From a bacterium UBP3_UBA1247 (lineage in GTDB: Bacteria > UBA3054), in the NCBI GenBank assembly GCA_002308555.1, contig DBWD01000109.1, positions 488 through 7,978 on the forward strand: a stretch of 7,491 nt of DNA. The letters run 5' to 3'. The notes below the pieces were generated by a model, which saw only the letters and a list, made by a program, of their open reading frames with translations, was not told the DNA's origin and did not search any database. Position 1 is the first letter of the stretch, and each line of letters starts with the position of its first letter. Shown here piece by piece: positions 1 through 5,699 of the stretch. The position numbers and the translations under genes are program-made.

Positions 1-51
1 GGCCGCCGCGAAAGCAATGAGCGCGAAAAGGAGCGACTTGAATTTCAGCAT
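1..51 (-). CDS. Start of a secreted protein (partial, runs off left edge)
   Basis: Reading leftward from an ATG at 51-49, the frame stays open to the window edge and gives MLKFKSLLFALIAFAAA, 17 residues. Two lysines followed by a hydrophobic alanine/leucine-rich run form a typical signal peptide start, so the product is probably exported. It lies on the same strand as the SUMF1-fold gene and downstream of it, but a strong terminator separates the two, so it probably has its own promoter in the AT-rich 52-120 stretch; I see no convincing -35/-10 pair there and no clear Shine-Dalgarno. The mature protein is outside the window, so no function can be given. Confidence 0.55.
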   Translation of the reverse strand, partial: MLKFKSLLFALIAFAAA

Positions 52-120
52 GATGATATTTTGGGTTTGCGGTTGTTGATTAAAATTTATCTCAGATGAT
101 TTGGAGTAGGATTTTATCAT

Positions 121-165
121 AAAAAAAATAATAACGCGCAAAAAGATCTGCGCGTTATTATTTTT
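121..165 (-). terminator. Intrinsic terminator after the SUMF1-fold gene
   Basis: A perfect 17-bp inverted repeat has arms 124-140 and 149-165 around an 8-base loop (141-148). The inner stem is GC-rich (CGCGCA pairing with TGCGCG), and the outer part is A/T. Read on the minus strand, the hairpin ends in a run of eight T (121-128), the standard layout of a Rho-independent terminator. It lies 17 bp past the stop of the gene ending at 183. It separates that gene from the secreted-protein gene beginning at 51. The A/T flanks are symmetrical enough that it could also act on the plus strand. Confidence 0.9.
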
Positions 166-182
166 AGTTTGATCGGTTTTAA

Positions 183-1853
183 TCACTGAACAGTTAATGT
201 CACGCGGAAGCCTATTTCTGCGGTAGTGTCGCCAGGGACTTTCCCATTCCGACGGGCAGAACGGCATTGCCAAGCATCGACCGAATAACCTCCGCCACGT
301 AACACGCGATAAGTGCCTGTTGTCGGTCCTACGGGATCGGTCGCAGGATTAGTGCCCAAGTTAGCATCACGCCAATCAAGACACCATTCCCAGACGTTTC
401 CGTGCATGTCGTACAATCCCCAGTCGTTACGCAGATACAGACCGACAGGTGTATGTCCGTTGGAAGACCATTTGCCGTCATTACCGTCGCCTTTATAGCG
501 TCCGACTTCATTCATTTCAGTGCAGGTTGTCGAGTCGGAAAGATTCTTCCCATTGTTAAGAGCCGTGGTGGTCTCGGCCCTGCAGGCGTACTCCCACTGC
601 GCTTCCGTGGGCAGGTCGAAAGAATGGCCAGTCTTGGTGCGAAGTCTGCCGAAGAAGGAATTATCGCTAACGTCGCTGCTGCTGGGCCAGTTGGACTCGG
701 AGCCGCGGAGAGCGTTGTAGGTTACCGTTTCCACAGGCATTGCGTCGAAATCATTGCTAGAGGGCTTCAATCCCGTGACAAGTGCATACTGCTTCTGGGT
801 CGCCTCGAAAACGCCGATGTAAAAGGCTTTCGTCAAGGTCACCTGGTGGAGGTCTTCGGTGCCTTGATGGCCCGTTTCGTTGGTTGGGCTGCCCATGGTG
901 AATGTTCCGGGTTCGATCTTCCTTAAGACCAGCTTCGTGGTCTTGTATTCGTCAGTCCAGCCGCCTTGCGGGACGTCGGCGAGATAACTGACAGGATAGC
1001 TTGAGGCGCTCGTTCCGCCGGAAAGGTCGACAACCATGTAGAGCATCTCCACGGCTTCCACCTTAACTTTGAAGCCGGAGGTCACGGTTTCGTAAAAACT
1101 CTCGTCCGGTGTCCAAAGGGTCTTGTGGGCGCCAGTAGTCTTGATTATGCCGTCAGCGCCGTCCTGACTTAACGTTCCGTACTCGCTCAGATCGAAGGTC
1201 GTTTCGCCGTTGTCGACGGTGCCGTAGAATTTCACGCCGAGAACCGGCGCCGCACTGGTGGAATCCACGGTGTAGTTGATGATGACGTTCCTGGTGAAGG
1301 GCCAGCCCTGCAGGCAGGTGACGTTCTCAACAGTGACATCAGCCTTGGCGCTCAGCGTCAAGGACGCCGCCAGAACAATCGCCGCCGCAACAAAGAGCTT
1401 CGAGCGTTTCTTTAAGAGAAGAGCGCCGAGAATAGCGAAGGCCAGAATGCCGATGGGTTCGGGAAGCAGCTTAACGGAGCGGTTGAAGACCGTCGAGCCC
1501 GAGCTGGTGGTCACGGTCTCGGTCAGCTGGTAAGTGTCGGTCTTGGGAAAATCCTGGTACTCTTCCGTCGTGTAATTCCAGACGGTGGTTCCTTCCACCG
1601 CCGTTCCGGAATCATCGGAAAAGATGACGGCCGTGACCGTCGGATCAGATGTGTCCGTGGCGGTGATATCGAGAGATATCGGAGTTCCTTCAGCGAAGGC
1701 GCTGCTGTAGGTAATGGGATCGTTCGGCCTTAAGTTAATGGTGTCGGACGTGATCTCGCTTCCGTCGAAACGGACGGCGGGCGACCAACTTTCCGCGCAG
1801 AACGCCGAAAGGCAGAAAAGCACGGCGATAGCGGCAATCATGATATTTTTCAT
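183..1853 (-). CDS. Secreted SUMF1/FGE-fold protein with internal PEP-CTERM-like signal
   Basis: This is a 556-residue exported protein. The start at 1853 was chosen because a signal peptide (MKNIMIAAIAVLFCLSAFCA, cleavage likely after A20) begins there with GGGGG four bases upstream; an in-frame ATG at 1913 has no ribosome site and would bury the signal. Layout: signal 1-20; a threonine-rich beta-type domain about 21-130; a PEP-CTERM-like tripartite segment (PEP 131-133, hydrophobic 134-147, KKRSK 148-152); a second hydrophobic stretch 153-167 ending in AKA (169-171) like another signal peptidase site; a beta-type domain about 172-300; and a SUMF1/FGE-sulfatase fold about 308-552 with PGTFTMGS, LPTEAQWEYACRA, MHGNVWEW and a final RGGGY...GFRV. 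The cysteine pair that FGE enzymes use is absent near the C-terminus, so it is probably a binding or structural member and not a formylglycine-generating enzyme. It is less GC-rich than its neighbours, monocistronic and terminated at 121-165. The fold is clear; the ligand and role are unknown. Confidence 0.85.
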   Translation of the reverse strand: MKNIMIAAIAVLFCLSAFCAESWSPAVRFDGSEITSDTINLRPNDPITYSSAFAEGTPISLDITATDTSDPTVTAVIFSDDSGTAVEGTTVWNYTTEEYQDFPKTDTYQLTETVTTSSGSTVFNRSVKLLPEPIGILAFAILGALLLKKRSKLFVAAAIVLAASLTLSAKADVTVENVTCLQGWPFTRNVIINYTVDSTSAAPVLGVKFYGTVDNGETTFDLSEYGTLSQDGADGIIKTTGAHKTLWTPDESFYETVTSGFKVKVEAVEMLYMVVDLSGGTSASSYPVSYLADVPQGGWTDEYKTTKLVLRKIEPGTFTMGSPTNETGHQGTEDLHQVTLTKAFYIGVFEATQKQYALVTGLKPSSNDFDAMPVETVTYNALRGSESNWPSSSDVSDNSFFGRLRTKTGHSFDLPTEAQWEYACRAETTTALNNGKNLSDSTTCTEMNEVGRYKGDGNDGKWSSNGHTPVGLYLRNDWGLYDMHGNVWEWCLDWRDANLGTNPATDPVGPTTGTYRVLRGGGYSVDAWQCRSARRNGKVPGDTTAEIGFRVTLTVQ

Positions 1854-1930
1854 TTTTCCCCCGAAGGTGTGTTTGATTAAAGTTTTTCGCTGATCCGCGC
1901 TGAATGTTTCCATACGAAACAGCGTAGCTG

Positions 1931-1957
1931 ATTTTAGTTTATAATATTTTAGTTTAT
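1931..1957. repeat. Perfect 12-bp direct repeat at the SUMF1-fold gene promoter
   Basis: ATTTTAGTTTAT occurs at 1931-1942 and again at 1946-1957, separated by 3 bp (15-bp period). The second copy covers the predicted -10 box of the minus-strand promoter, and the first covers the likely transcription start. It could be a pair of regulator half-sites or chance repetition in AT-rich DNA; the 15-bp period does not match a whole helical turn. Confidence 0.5.
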
Positions 1958-1975
1958 GAACAGAATAAAAGTCAA
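1946..1975 (-). promoter_or_regulatory. Sigma-70-type promoter for the SUMF1-fold gene
   Basis: On the minus strand, TTGACT (1975-1970) is followed after 18 bp by TAAAAT (1951-1946), close to the -35 and -10 consensus. Transcription would start near 1939, giving an untranslated leader of roughly 85 bases before the chosen ATG at 1853. The region between this gene and the divergent amidase gene (1854-2101) holds this promoter and the amidase promoter, and I see no other gene in it. Confidence 0.55.
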
Positions 1976-2076
1976 GGCGTTAGCAAAAGTCCTTTGCTCG
2001 AGCGACCTTCGAGAATTTTAAAACCATTGTAGTTTGGATATTTAATGTCAAGCCTTATTCCCGCGGAATTGAGGTC

Positions 2077-2092
2077 TATAATTTGGTATAAT
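2077..2092 (+). promoter_or_regulatory. Tandem -10 boxes (TATAAT x2) before the amidase gene
   Basis: TATAAT occurs at 2077-2082 and again at 2087-2092, ten bases apart. The second is preceded by TGG, making an extended -10 (TGnTATAAT), which can compensate for a poor -35; I see no good -35 for either box. A start about 7 bases beyond the second box would fall near 2099, just 2-3 bases before the amidase ATG at 2102. The first box would give a leader of about 13 bases. The boxes also argue that the upstream ATG at 2045 is not the real start. Confidence 0.55.
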
Positions 2093-2101
2093 TTTCTCAG
2101 T

Positions 2102-3169
2102 ATGCGAAGATTTGTTTTAGGCTTGCTTTTGGGGTTCTTGCTGCTCGGGGCTTCCGGGGTCAGCGGCGCTCCGCGCCACTTCGAAGTCGGCGGCAGCTCT
2201 TTCAAGCTGGAAGCCACGGCCCTGGGCACCGCCGAGTTCGTTTCGCTTTACGACCTCAGCAAAGCCCTGGGCGGATCGCTTACCTGTGACGAGTGGACCA
2301 GGTGCCTGGAGATGAAAGTCTCGGGCAAGTCCTTCCGCTTCCTGCCCTCCTCCAAAGCGGTGCTCATCGACAACGACGACTGCCTTTACCTGCCCAACGC
2401 CGTCACCGAGATCAAAGGCGACGCCCTGGTCTCCACCGCCTTCATCACCTCCATCCTGCCGGAATACGTCAAGTCCTCCGGCAAAGGGAAAGCCGCCCAG
2501 GGCGGCAAGAAGCTGGTGGTAATAGACGCCGGGCACGGCGGACACGACACCGGCGCCCAGGGCGGCGGACGCAACGAGAAGGACATCACCCTTGACGTGG
2601 CCAAGAGAGTGCGCGACTTGCTGACCGGCATGGGCTACCGGGTGATCATGACCAGGACCACGGACGTTTTCCTGGAACTGCCCGACCGCTCCGACATCGC
2701 CAACATAAACGGCGCCGACATCTTCGTCTCCATCCACGTCAACGACGCCGCCAACACCGCGGCCTGCGGCACGGAGACCTACTACCTCTCCAAGGTCCAG
2801 GTGGACAACGACTATCACGCCAGAAGGCTGGACAACTCCTCCTACGGCTACGAGCTGCGCCGCCGCTGGAAAGCGCTGACCACGAAAATGAAAAGCGTGC
2901 TCCGGCAGCAGCACTACCAGACCACCCAGCAGAAGTCGAAGCTGCTGGCGGAGAAGGTCCAGCGCCGTCTGGCCCCCGCGGCGGGCGGCGACAACCGCGG
3001 CGTGAAGGGCAAGAACCTTTCCGTTCTCCGGAACGCCTACTGCCCGGCCTGCCTGGTGGAGATAGGCTTCATCAGCAACTGGTCCGACAGAAAAAAATTA
3101 AGCTCCAGCGCGCATAAACAAGCGGTGGCCAACGCCATCGCCCAAGGAATAAAGGATTATCTGAAATGA
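2102..3169 (+). CDS. N-acetylmuramoyl-L-alanine amidase (Amidase_3), exported
   Basis: This zinc hydrolase cleaves the amide bond between N-acetylmuramic acid and the L-alanine of the stem peptide, acting in the periplasm during cell separation and wall turnover. It has 355 residues: signal peptide 1-22 (MRRFVLGLLLGFLLLGASGV...); a small domain about 26-122 resembling the copper-amine-oxidase N-terminal-like stalk domain found on many wall enzymes; a short linker; and Amidase_3 from about 138 to the end. Expected active-site residues are visible: H145 (DAGHGG), E159 (RNEKD) and H212 (SIHVN) as zinc ligands, and E320 (LVEIGF) as catalytic acid. A roughly 50-residue basic helical insert (about 231-280) precedes the NRGVK...VLR segment, like the regulatory insert of AmiA/B/C-type enzymes. 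The start at 2102 was chosen over 2045 because it puts the signal peptide at the N-terminus; no Shine-Dalgarno precedes it. Its stop overlaps the murI start (ATGA). Confidence 0.93.
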   Translation: MRRFVLGLLLGFLLLGASGVSGAPRHFEVGGSSFKLEATALGTAEFVSLYDLSKALGGSLTCDEWTRCLEMKVSGKSFRFLPSSKAVLIDNDDCLYLPNAVTEIKGDALVSTAFITSILPEYVKSSGKGKAAQGGKKLVVIDAGHGGHDTGAQGGGRNEKDITLDVAKRVRDLLTGMGYRVIMTRTTDVFLELPDRSDIANINGADIFVSIHVNDAANTAACGTETYYLSKVQVDNDYHARRLDNSSYGYELRRRWKALTTKMKSVLRQQHYQTTQQKSKLLAEKVQRRLAPAAGGDNRGVKGKNLSVLRNAYCPACLVEIGFISNWSDRKKLSSSAHKQAVANAIAQGIKDYLK

Positions 3170-3966
3170 ACCGACAAGACCCCATAGGGATATTCGACTC
3201 CGGGCTGGGAGGCCTGACCGTCGTCAAAGCCGTCAGGGAGCGCATGCCCCAGGAAGACGTCATCTACTACGGCGACACCGCCCACGTCCCCTACGGCTCC
3301 AAGAGCCAGGAGACCATCCTGTCCTTCACCAGGGACGCCCTCCGCTTCTTCCTCAGCCACAACGTCAAGTGCGTGGTCATCGCCTGCAACACCGCCACGG
3401 CCCTGGCGCTTCCCGAAGTGAAAGCCGAGAGCCCCGTGCCCGTGCTGGGCGTCATCGAAGCGGGCGCCCGGGCGGCCGTCCGGGCCTCGCGAAGCAAAAA
3501 GATCGGCGTCATCGGCACCCAGGCCACCATCGCCTCGGAAGCCTACACCAAGGCCCTGAGAAACCTGGAGCCCTCCTGCGACATCTACGCCCATCCCTGT
3601 CCCCTCTTCGTCCCGCTGGTGGAGGAAGGCTGGCTGGACCGCCAGGCCACCGGGATGGTCATCGAGGAATATCTGCGGCCCCTCAAGATGGCCCAGATAG
3701 ACACGCTCATACTGGGCTGCACCCACTATCCCCTGCTGGCCCCCAAGATCAGCGAGTTCCTGGGACCCGAGGTGAGACTGGTGGATTCCGCCTCCTCCTG
3801 CGCGGAGGAGCTGGAGGAGATCCTGAGGGAAAAAGAGCTGCTGCGTCCGGAAGGCGAAGGCAGCGAGACCTTCTTCGTCACCGACGGCGCCGCCAAGTTC
3901 GCCGAGAACGGCTCGCGTTTCCTGGGCCGCAACCTGCAGGCTATAAAATTCACCCCCTCCAAGTGA
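3166..3966 (+). CDS. murI: Glutamate racemase
   Basis: MurI interconverts L- and D-glutamate in the cytoplasm, supplying the D-glutamate that MurD adds to the peptidoglycan stem peptide. The 266-residue length is normal for the family. The signature segments are all present: the N-terminal IGIFDSGLGGLTV with D11-S12, YYGDTAHVPYG at 34-44, the first catalytic cysteine C74 in ACNTATA, and the second, C185, in LGCTHYPLL. The end (FAENGSRFLG) also fits the family, so the gene looks intact and active. Its ATG overlaps the amidase stop codon in an ATGA junction, and AAAGGA lies 9 bases upstream (3151-3156), so translation is likely coupled. Pairing with a wall amidase gives a peptidoglycan operon. 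The coding sequence is very GC-rich, especially around 3400-3500. Confidence 0.97.
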   Translation: MNRQDPIGIFDSGLGGLTVVKAVRERMPQEDVIYYGDTAHVPYGSKSQETILSFTRDALRFFLSHNVKCVVIACNTATALALPEVKAESPVPVLGVIEAGARAAVRASRSKKIGVIGTQATIASEAYTKALRNLEPSCDIYAHPCPLFVPLVEEGWLDRQATGMVIEEYLRPLKMAQIDTLILGCTHYPLLAPKISEFLGPEVRLVDSASSCAEELEEILREKELLRPEGEGSETFFVTDGAAKFAENGSRFLGRNLQAIKFTPSK

Positions 3967-3969
3967 CCC

Positions 3970-4380
3970 ATGGCAGCTAGAACGACCCGCAGAGGCTCCG
4001 GAAGGGCCTCAGGAGGCCCGGACGGCCGGAAGTGGTATCTGAGAGCCTTCATCCTGGCCAGCCGCCTTCTGGCCTCCCTGGCCGTCCTCCTGATGGCCTA
4101 CCTGTTTTTCGACCAGCTCATCCATTTGCTGAGCCACAGCCTGAACGACATCATCGCCCTGGCCCTCATACCGATACTGCTCTCCTTTTGCTACGTTCTC
4201 AGCTGGAAGTATCTCTGGTGGTCCGGCGCCGCGGCCCTGGTGGTGCTGGCGGTCTTCCTCTTTTTCATGCGCCTGGCGGGCTTGGACGGCTCGCTCCCCC
4301 TGGAGATCATCGTGCTCCTGAACATACCCACGCCCTTCCTGCTCCTGAGCGCGGCCATCACGCATTTCTCCGAGAACTAG
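3970..4380 (+). CDS. Small four-helix membrane protein, function unknown
   Basis: This is a 136-residue integral membrane protein. The first 21 residues are strongly basic and polar (RTTRRGSGRASGG), which by the positive-inside rule puts the N-terminus in the cytoplasm. Four hydrophobic segments follow at about 25-47, 59-77, 80-98 and 110-131. A conserved-looking WKYLWW (about 78-83) sits between helices 2 and 3, and a proline pair falls at the start of helix 4. The layout resembles small DUF-type membrane proteins with four helices and a W-K-W motif, but I cannot name the family with confidence. It begins 3 bp after the murI stop with no visible Shine-Dalgarno, so it probably depends on coupling to murI. 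It ends just before the shared terminator. A cell-envelope role is suggested only by its neighbours. Confidence 0.75.
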   Translation: MAARTTRRGSGRASGGPDGRKWYLRAFILASRLLASLAVLLMAYLFFDQLIHLLSHSLNDIIALALIPILLSFCYVLSWKYLWWSGAAALVVLAVFLFFMRLAGLDGSLPLEIIVLLNIPTPFLLLSAAITHFSEN

Positions 4381-4400
4381 CCTCCGTATTTAATTGGAAT

Positions 4401-4433
4401 AAAAAAAGCCTTCCGTTTCGCGGAAGGCTTTTT
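4401..4433. terminator. Bidirectional terminator between convergent operons
   Basis: The stem GCCTTCCG (4408-4415) pairs with CGGAAGGC (4421-4428) around the loop TTTCG, and is extended by A/T pairs to 4403-4415 and 4421-4433. A seven-A run (4401-4407) and a five-T run (4429-4433) give each strand a U-tract. It lies 20 bp after the stop of the plus-strand membrane protein gene (4380) and 28 bp after the stop of the minus-strand cnoX-like gene (4462), so it serves both converging operons. Confidence 0.93.
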
Positions 4434-4461
4434 GTTTTGAGTCAAGCAGGGAACCGGCGGC

Positions 4462-5274
4462 TCAGACGAAGAGCAGGTTTGCCAGCCTGGCGCGGGAACG
4501 GAGGACGAAGGGATCGTTGTCCCCCATCAGGGCGAAGAGGGCCAGCAGGATCTTCCTGGCCAGGTCGTCGCCGAATTTCCTGTCCTTGGCCACGAATTCC
4601 AAAAGTTTTTCCACGGCTTCCCCGAAAGCGGCGTTTTTCAGAAGGGCTCTGATCTCGTCCCAGGCCTCGTTGCCGCTGCTTTCCTCCGCGGTCAGTTCGG
4701 TGAAGAGCAGGCGCAGGTTGGTCTTCTCCGGAAGCAGGGCGGGAGACTCCATGGCCTCGGCGGTCTCCCGGGCTTTTTCAAGCTGGCCGGTCTCGCAGAG
4801 CAGCCGGACGTGGGTCAGCCAAAGGTTCCTGTCCTCCTTCTTCTCCTCCCTGAGAAGCGGAAGGAGCGCCAGGGCGCGCGGCTTCTCGCCGTTCTGGAGA
4901 GCCAGCTCGTATTCTTCCTGGAGGGATTCGCCGGGGGACTTGGGAGGCAGGTAGGCCTCCAGGGCCTTTTCCAGACCCTGCTCGTCCAGGAGTCCGTCTA
5001 TGCGGTCCACGGTCTCGCCGGCCTTGACCACAATGGTGGTGGGCAGGACCGAGAGCCTCATCTGGTTGGCCAGCATGGCCGCCTCGGGTTGCTCCACGTC
5101 CATCAGGACCGCTTTCACAGCGGGATATTTGCCCAGGAGAGCCTCCACCGCGGCGCTGAATTTGGAGCAGCTCTCGGAGCGCGGGGAGTCGAAGATCACC
5201 AGGAGCGCGCCGTCGCCGCATTCTTTTATGAGCCCGGACAGTTCCCGGGGAGAGTTCAAAGTTTGGATAGCCAT
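4462..5274 (-). CDS. cnoX: CnoX/YbbN-type thioredoxin-TPR chaperedoxin
   Basis: This is a 270-residue cytoplasmic protein with an N-terminal thioredoxin fold (about 1-110) and a C-terminal helical TPR-like region (about 115-270), the CnoX (YbbN) architecture; E. coli CnoX is of similar length. The thioredoxin active-site position reads SESC (33-36), not CxxC, and the cis-proline is P78 (VLPTTIV). E. coli CnoX likewise has a degenerate motif, SQHC, and works as a holdase that can form mixed disulfides, so a chaperone role fits better than a reductase. The second E. coli redox cysteine (C63) appears to be V60 here. The family-typical end, DDLARKILLALFALMGDNDP followed by RARLANLLF, is present. 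The ATG lies 5 bp after the gspI stop, with no room for a promoter, so it is the last gene of the secretion operon, ahead of the terminator. A possible alternative is a clade-specific secretion chaperone. Confidence 0.88.
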   Translation of the reverse strand: MAIQTLNSPRELSGLIKECGDGALLVIFDSPRSESCSKFSAAVEALLGKYPAVKAVLMDVEQPEAAMLANQMRLSVLPTTIVVKAGETVDRIDGLLDEQGLEKALEAYLPPKSPGESLQEEYELALQNGEKPRALALLPLLREEKKEDRNLWLTHVRLLCETGQLEKARETAEAMESPALLPEKTNLRLLFTELTAEESSGNEAWDEIRALLKNAAFGEAVEKLLEFVAKDRKFGDDLARKILLALFALMGDNDPFVLRSRARLANLLFV

Positions 5275-5279
5275 TTACG

Positions 5280-5699
5280 TCAGTTGTTGGTGTTGCCGAA
5301 ATCCACGAAGAAAGTGGTGAGGGAAAATTCCGTGGGCGGGTTCGCCCCGTTCCAGAAGACCGTCACCGTGACTTCCCTGAGGTCGGGGTTGCTCACTTCC
5401 GTGAGGCTTCCCTCCACGTTGTCCTCGACTTCCTCCACGATCTCCACGTGGAAAGAATAATCCGGGAAGTCGCCGCCGAAGTCGCCGTCCGTGACGATGT
5501 CGTCCGCTTTTTTCTGCCAGTAGAGCGTCTCGATGTCAGCCATGACTTTCCTGGCCAGGTTGGCCTGCACCGTCATGGCCTCCGCCCGGGCGATGGCCCT
5601 GGTGGAACTGCCGATGAGCTTGAAGGCCGCCGAGGCGCCTATGGAGATGATCACGATGGCCGCCATCACTTCCATCAAAGTGAAACCGCGCCTACTCAT
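5280..5699 (-). CDS. gspI: Type II secretion minor pseudopilin GspI
   Basis: GspI is a minor pseudopilin that joins GspJ and GspK at the tip of the T2SS pseudopilus in the inner membrane and periplasm. This 139-residue protein has a class III prepilin leader: MSRRG, then FTLMEV, with prepilin peptidase (GspO) expected to cut after G5, leaving F6 as residue +1 and E10 as the +5 glutamate. A hydrophobic helix to about residue 28 follows, then an N-A-x-K-type helix (LARKVMADIETLYW) where GspI proteins have LA...MAE. The C-terminal globular domain has the expected late strand VTVTVFWNG. Size and composition fit GspI better than GspJ, which is longer. Its ATG overlaps the gspH stop by 8 bp, indicating translational coupling. 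Confidence 0.85.
   Translation of the reverse strand: MSRRGFTLMEVMAAIVIISIGASAAFKLIGSSTRAIARAEAMTVQANLARKVMADIETLYWQKKADDIVTDGDFGGDFPDYSFHVEIVEEVEDNVEGSLTEVSNPDLREVTVTVFWNGANPPTEFSLTTFFVDFGNTNN

Noticed and set aside
402..926. A 174-codon open frame on the plus strand, opposite the SUMF1-fold gene
   Set aside because: It is antisense to a gene with clear domain motifs, has no recognisable motif or signal of its own, and has no ribosome site.
1854..1913. A 20-codon N-terminal extension of the SUMF1-fold protein starting at 1913
   Set aside because: It would put a charged segment before the signal peptide and has no ribosome site, whereas GGGGG precedes the ATG at 1853.
1996..2014. A short inverted repeat (CTCGA...TCGAG) in the intergenic region
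   Set aside because: The stem is only 5 bp with a 7-base loop and no adjoining T-run; too weak to call a terminator or operator.
1956..2021. A 21-codon plus-strand frame (MNRIKVKALAK...) in the divergent intergenic region
   Set aside because: It has no ribosome site, overlaps the -35 of the minus-strand promoter, and is too short to tell from chance.
2045..2101. A 19-codon N-terminal extension of the amidase starting at 2045
   Set aside because: It would displace the signal peptide from the N-terminus, and both TATAAT boxes lie inside it; only a weak GGA precedes this ATG.
2117..2914. A 265-codon open frame on the minus strand, opposite the amidase gene
   Set aside because: It is a low-complexity G/V/A-rich reading of the strand opposite an amidase with all its catalytic residues; high GC content explains the absence of stops.
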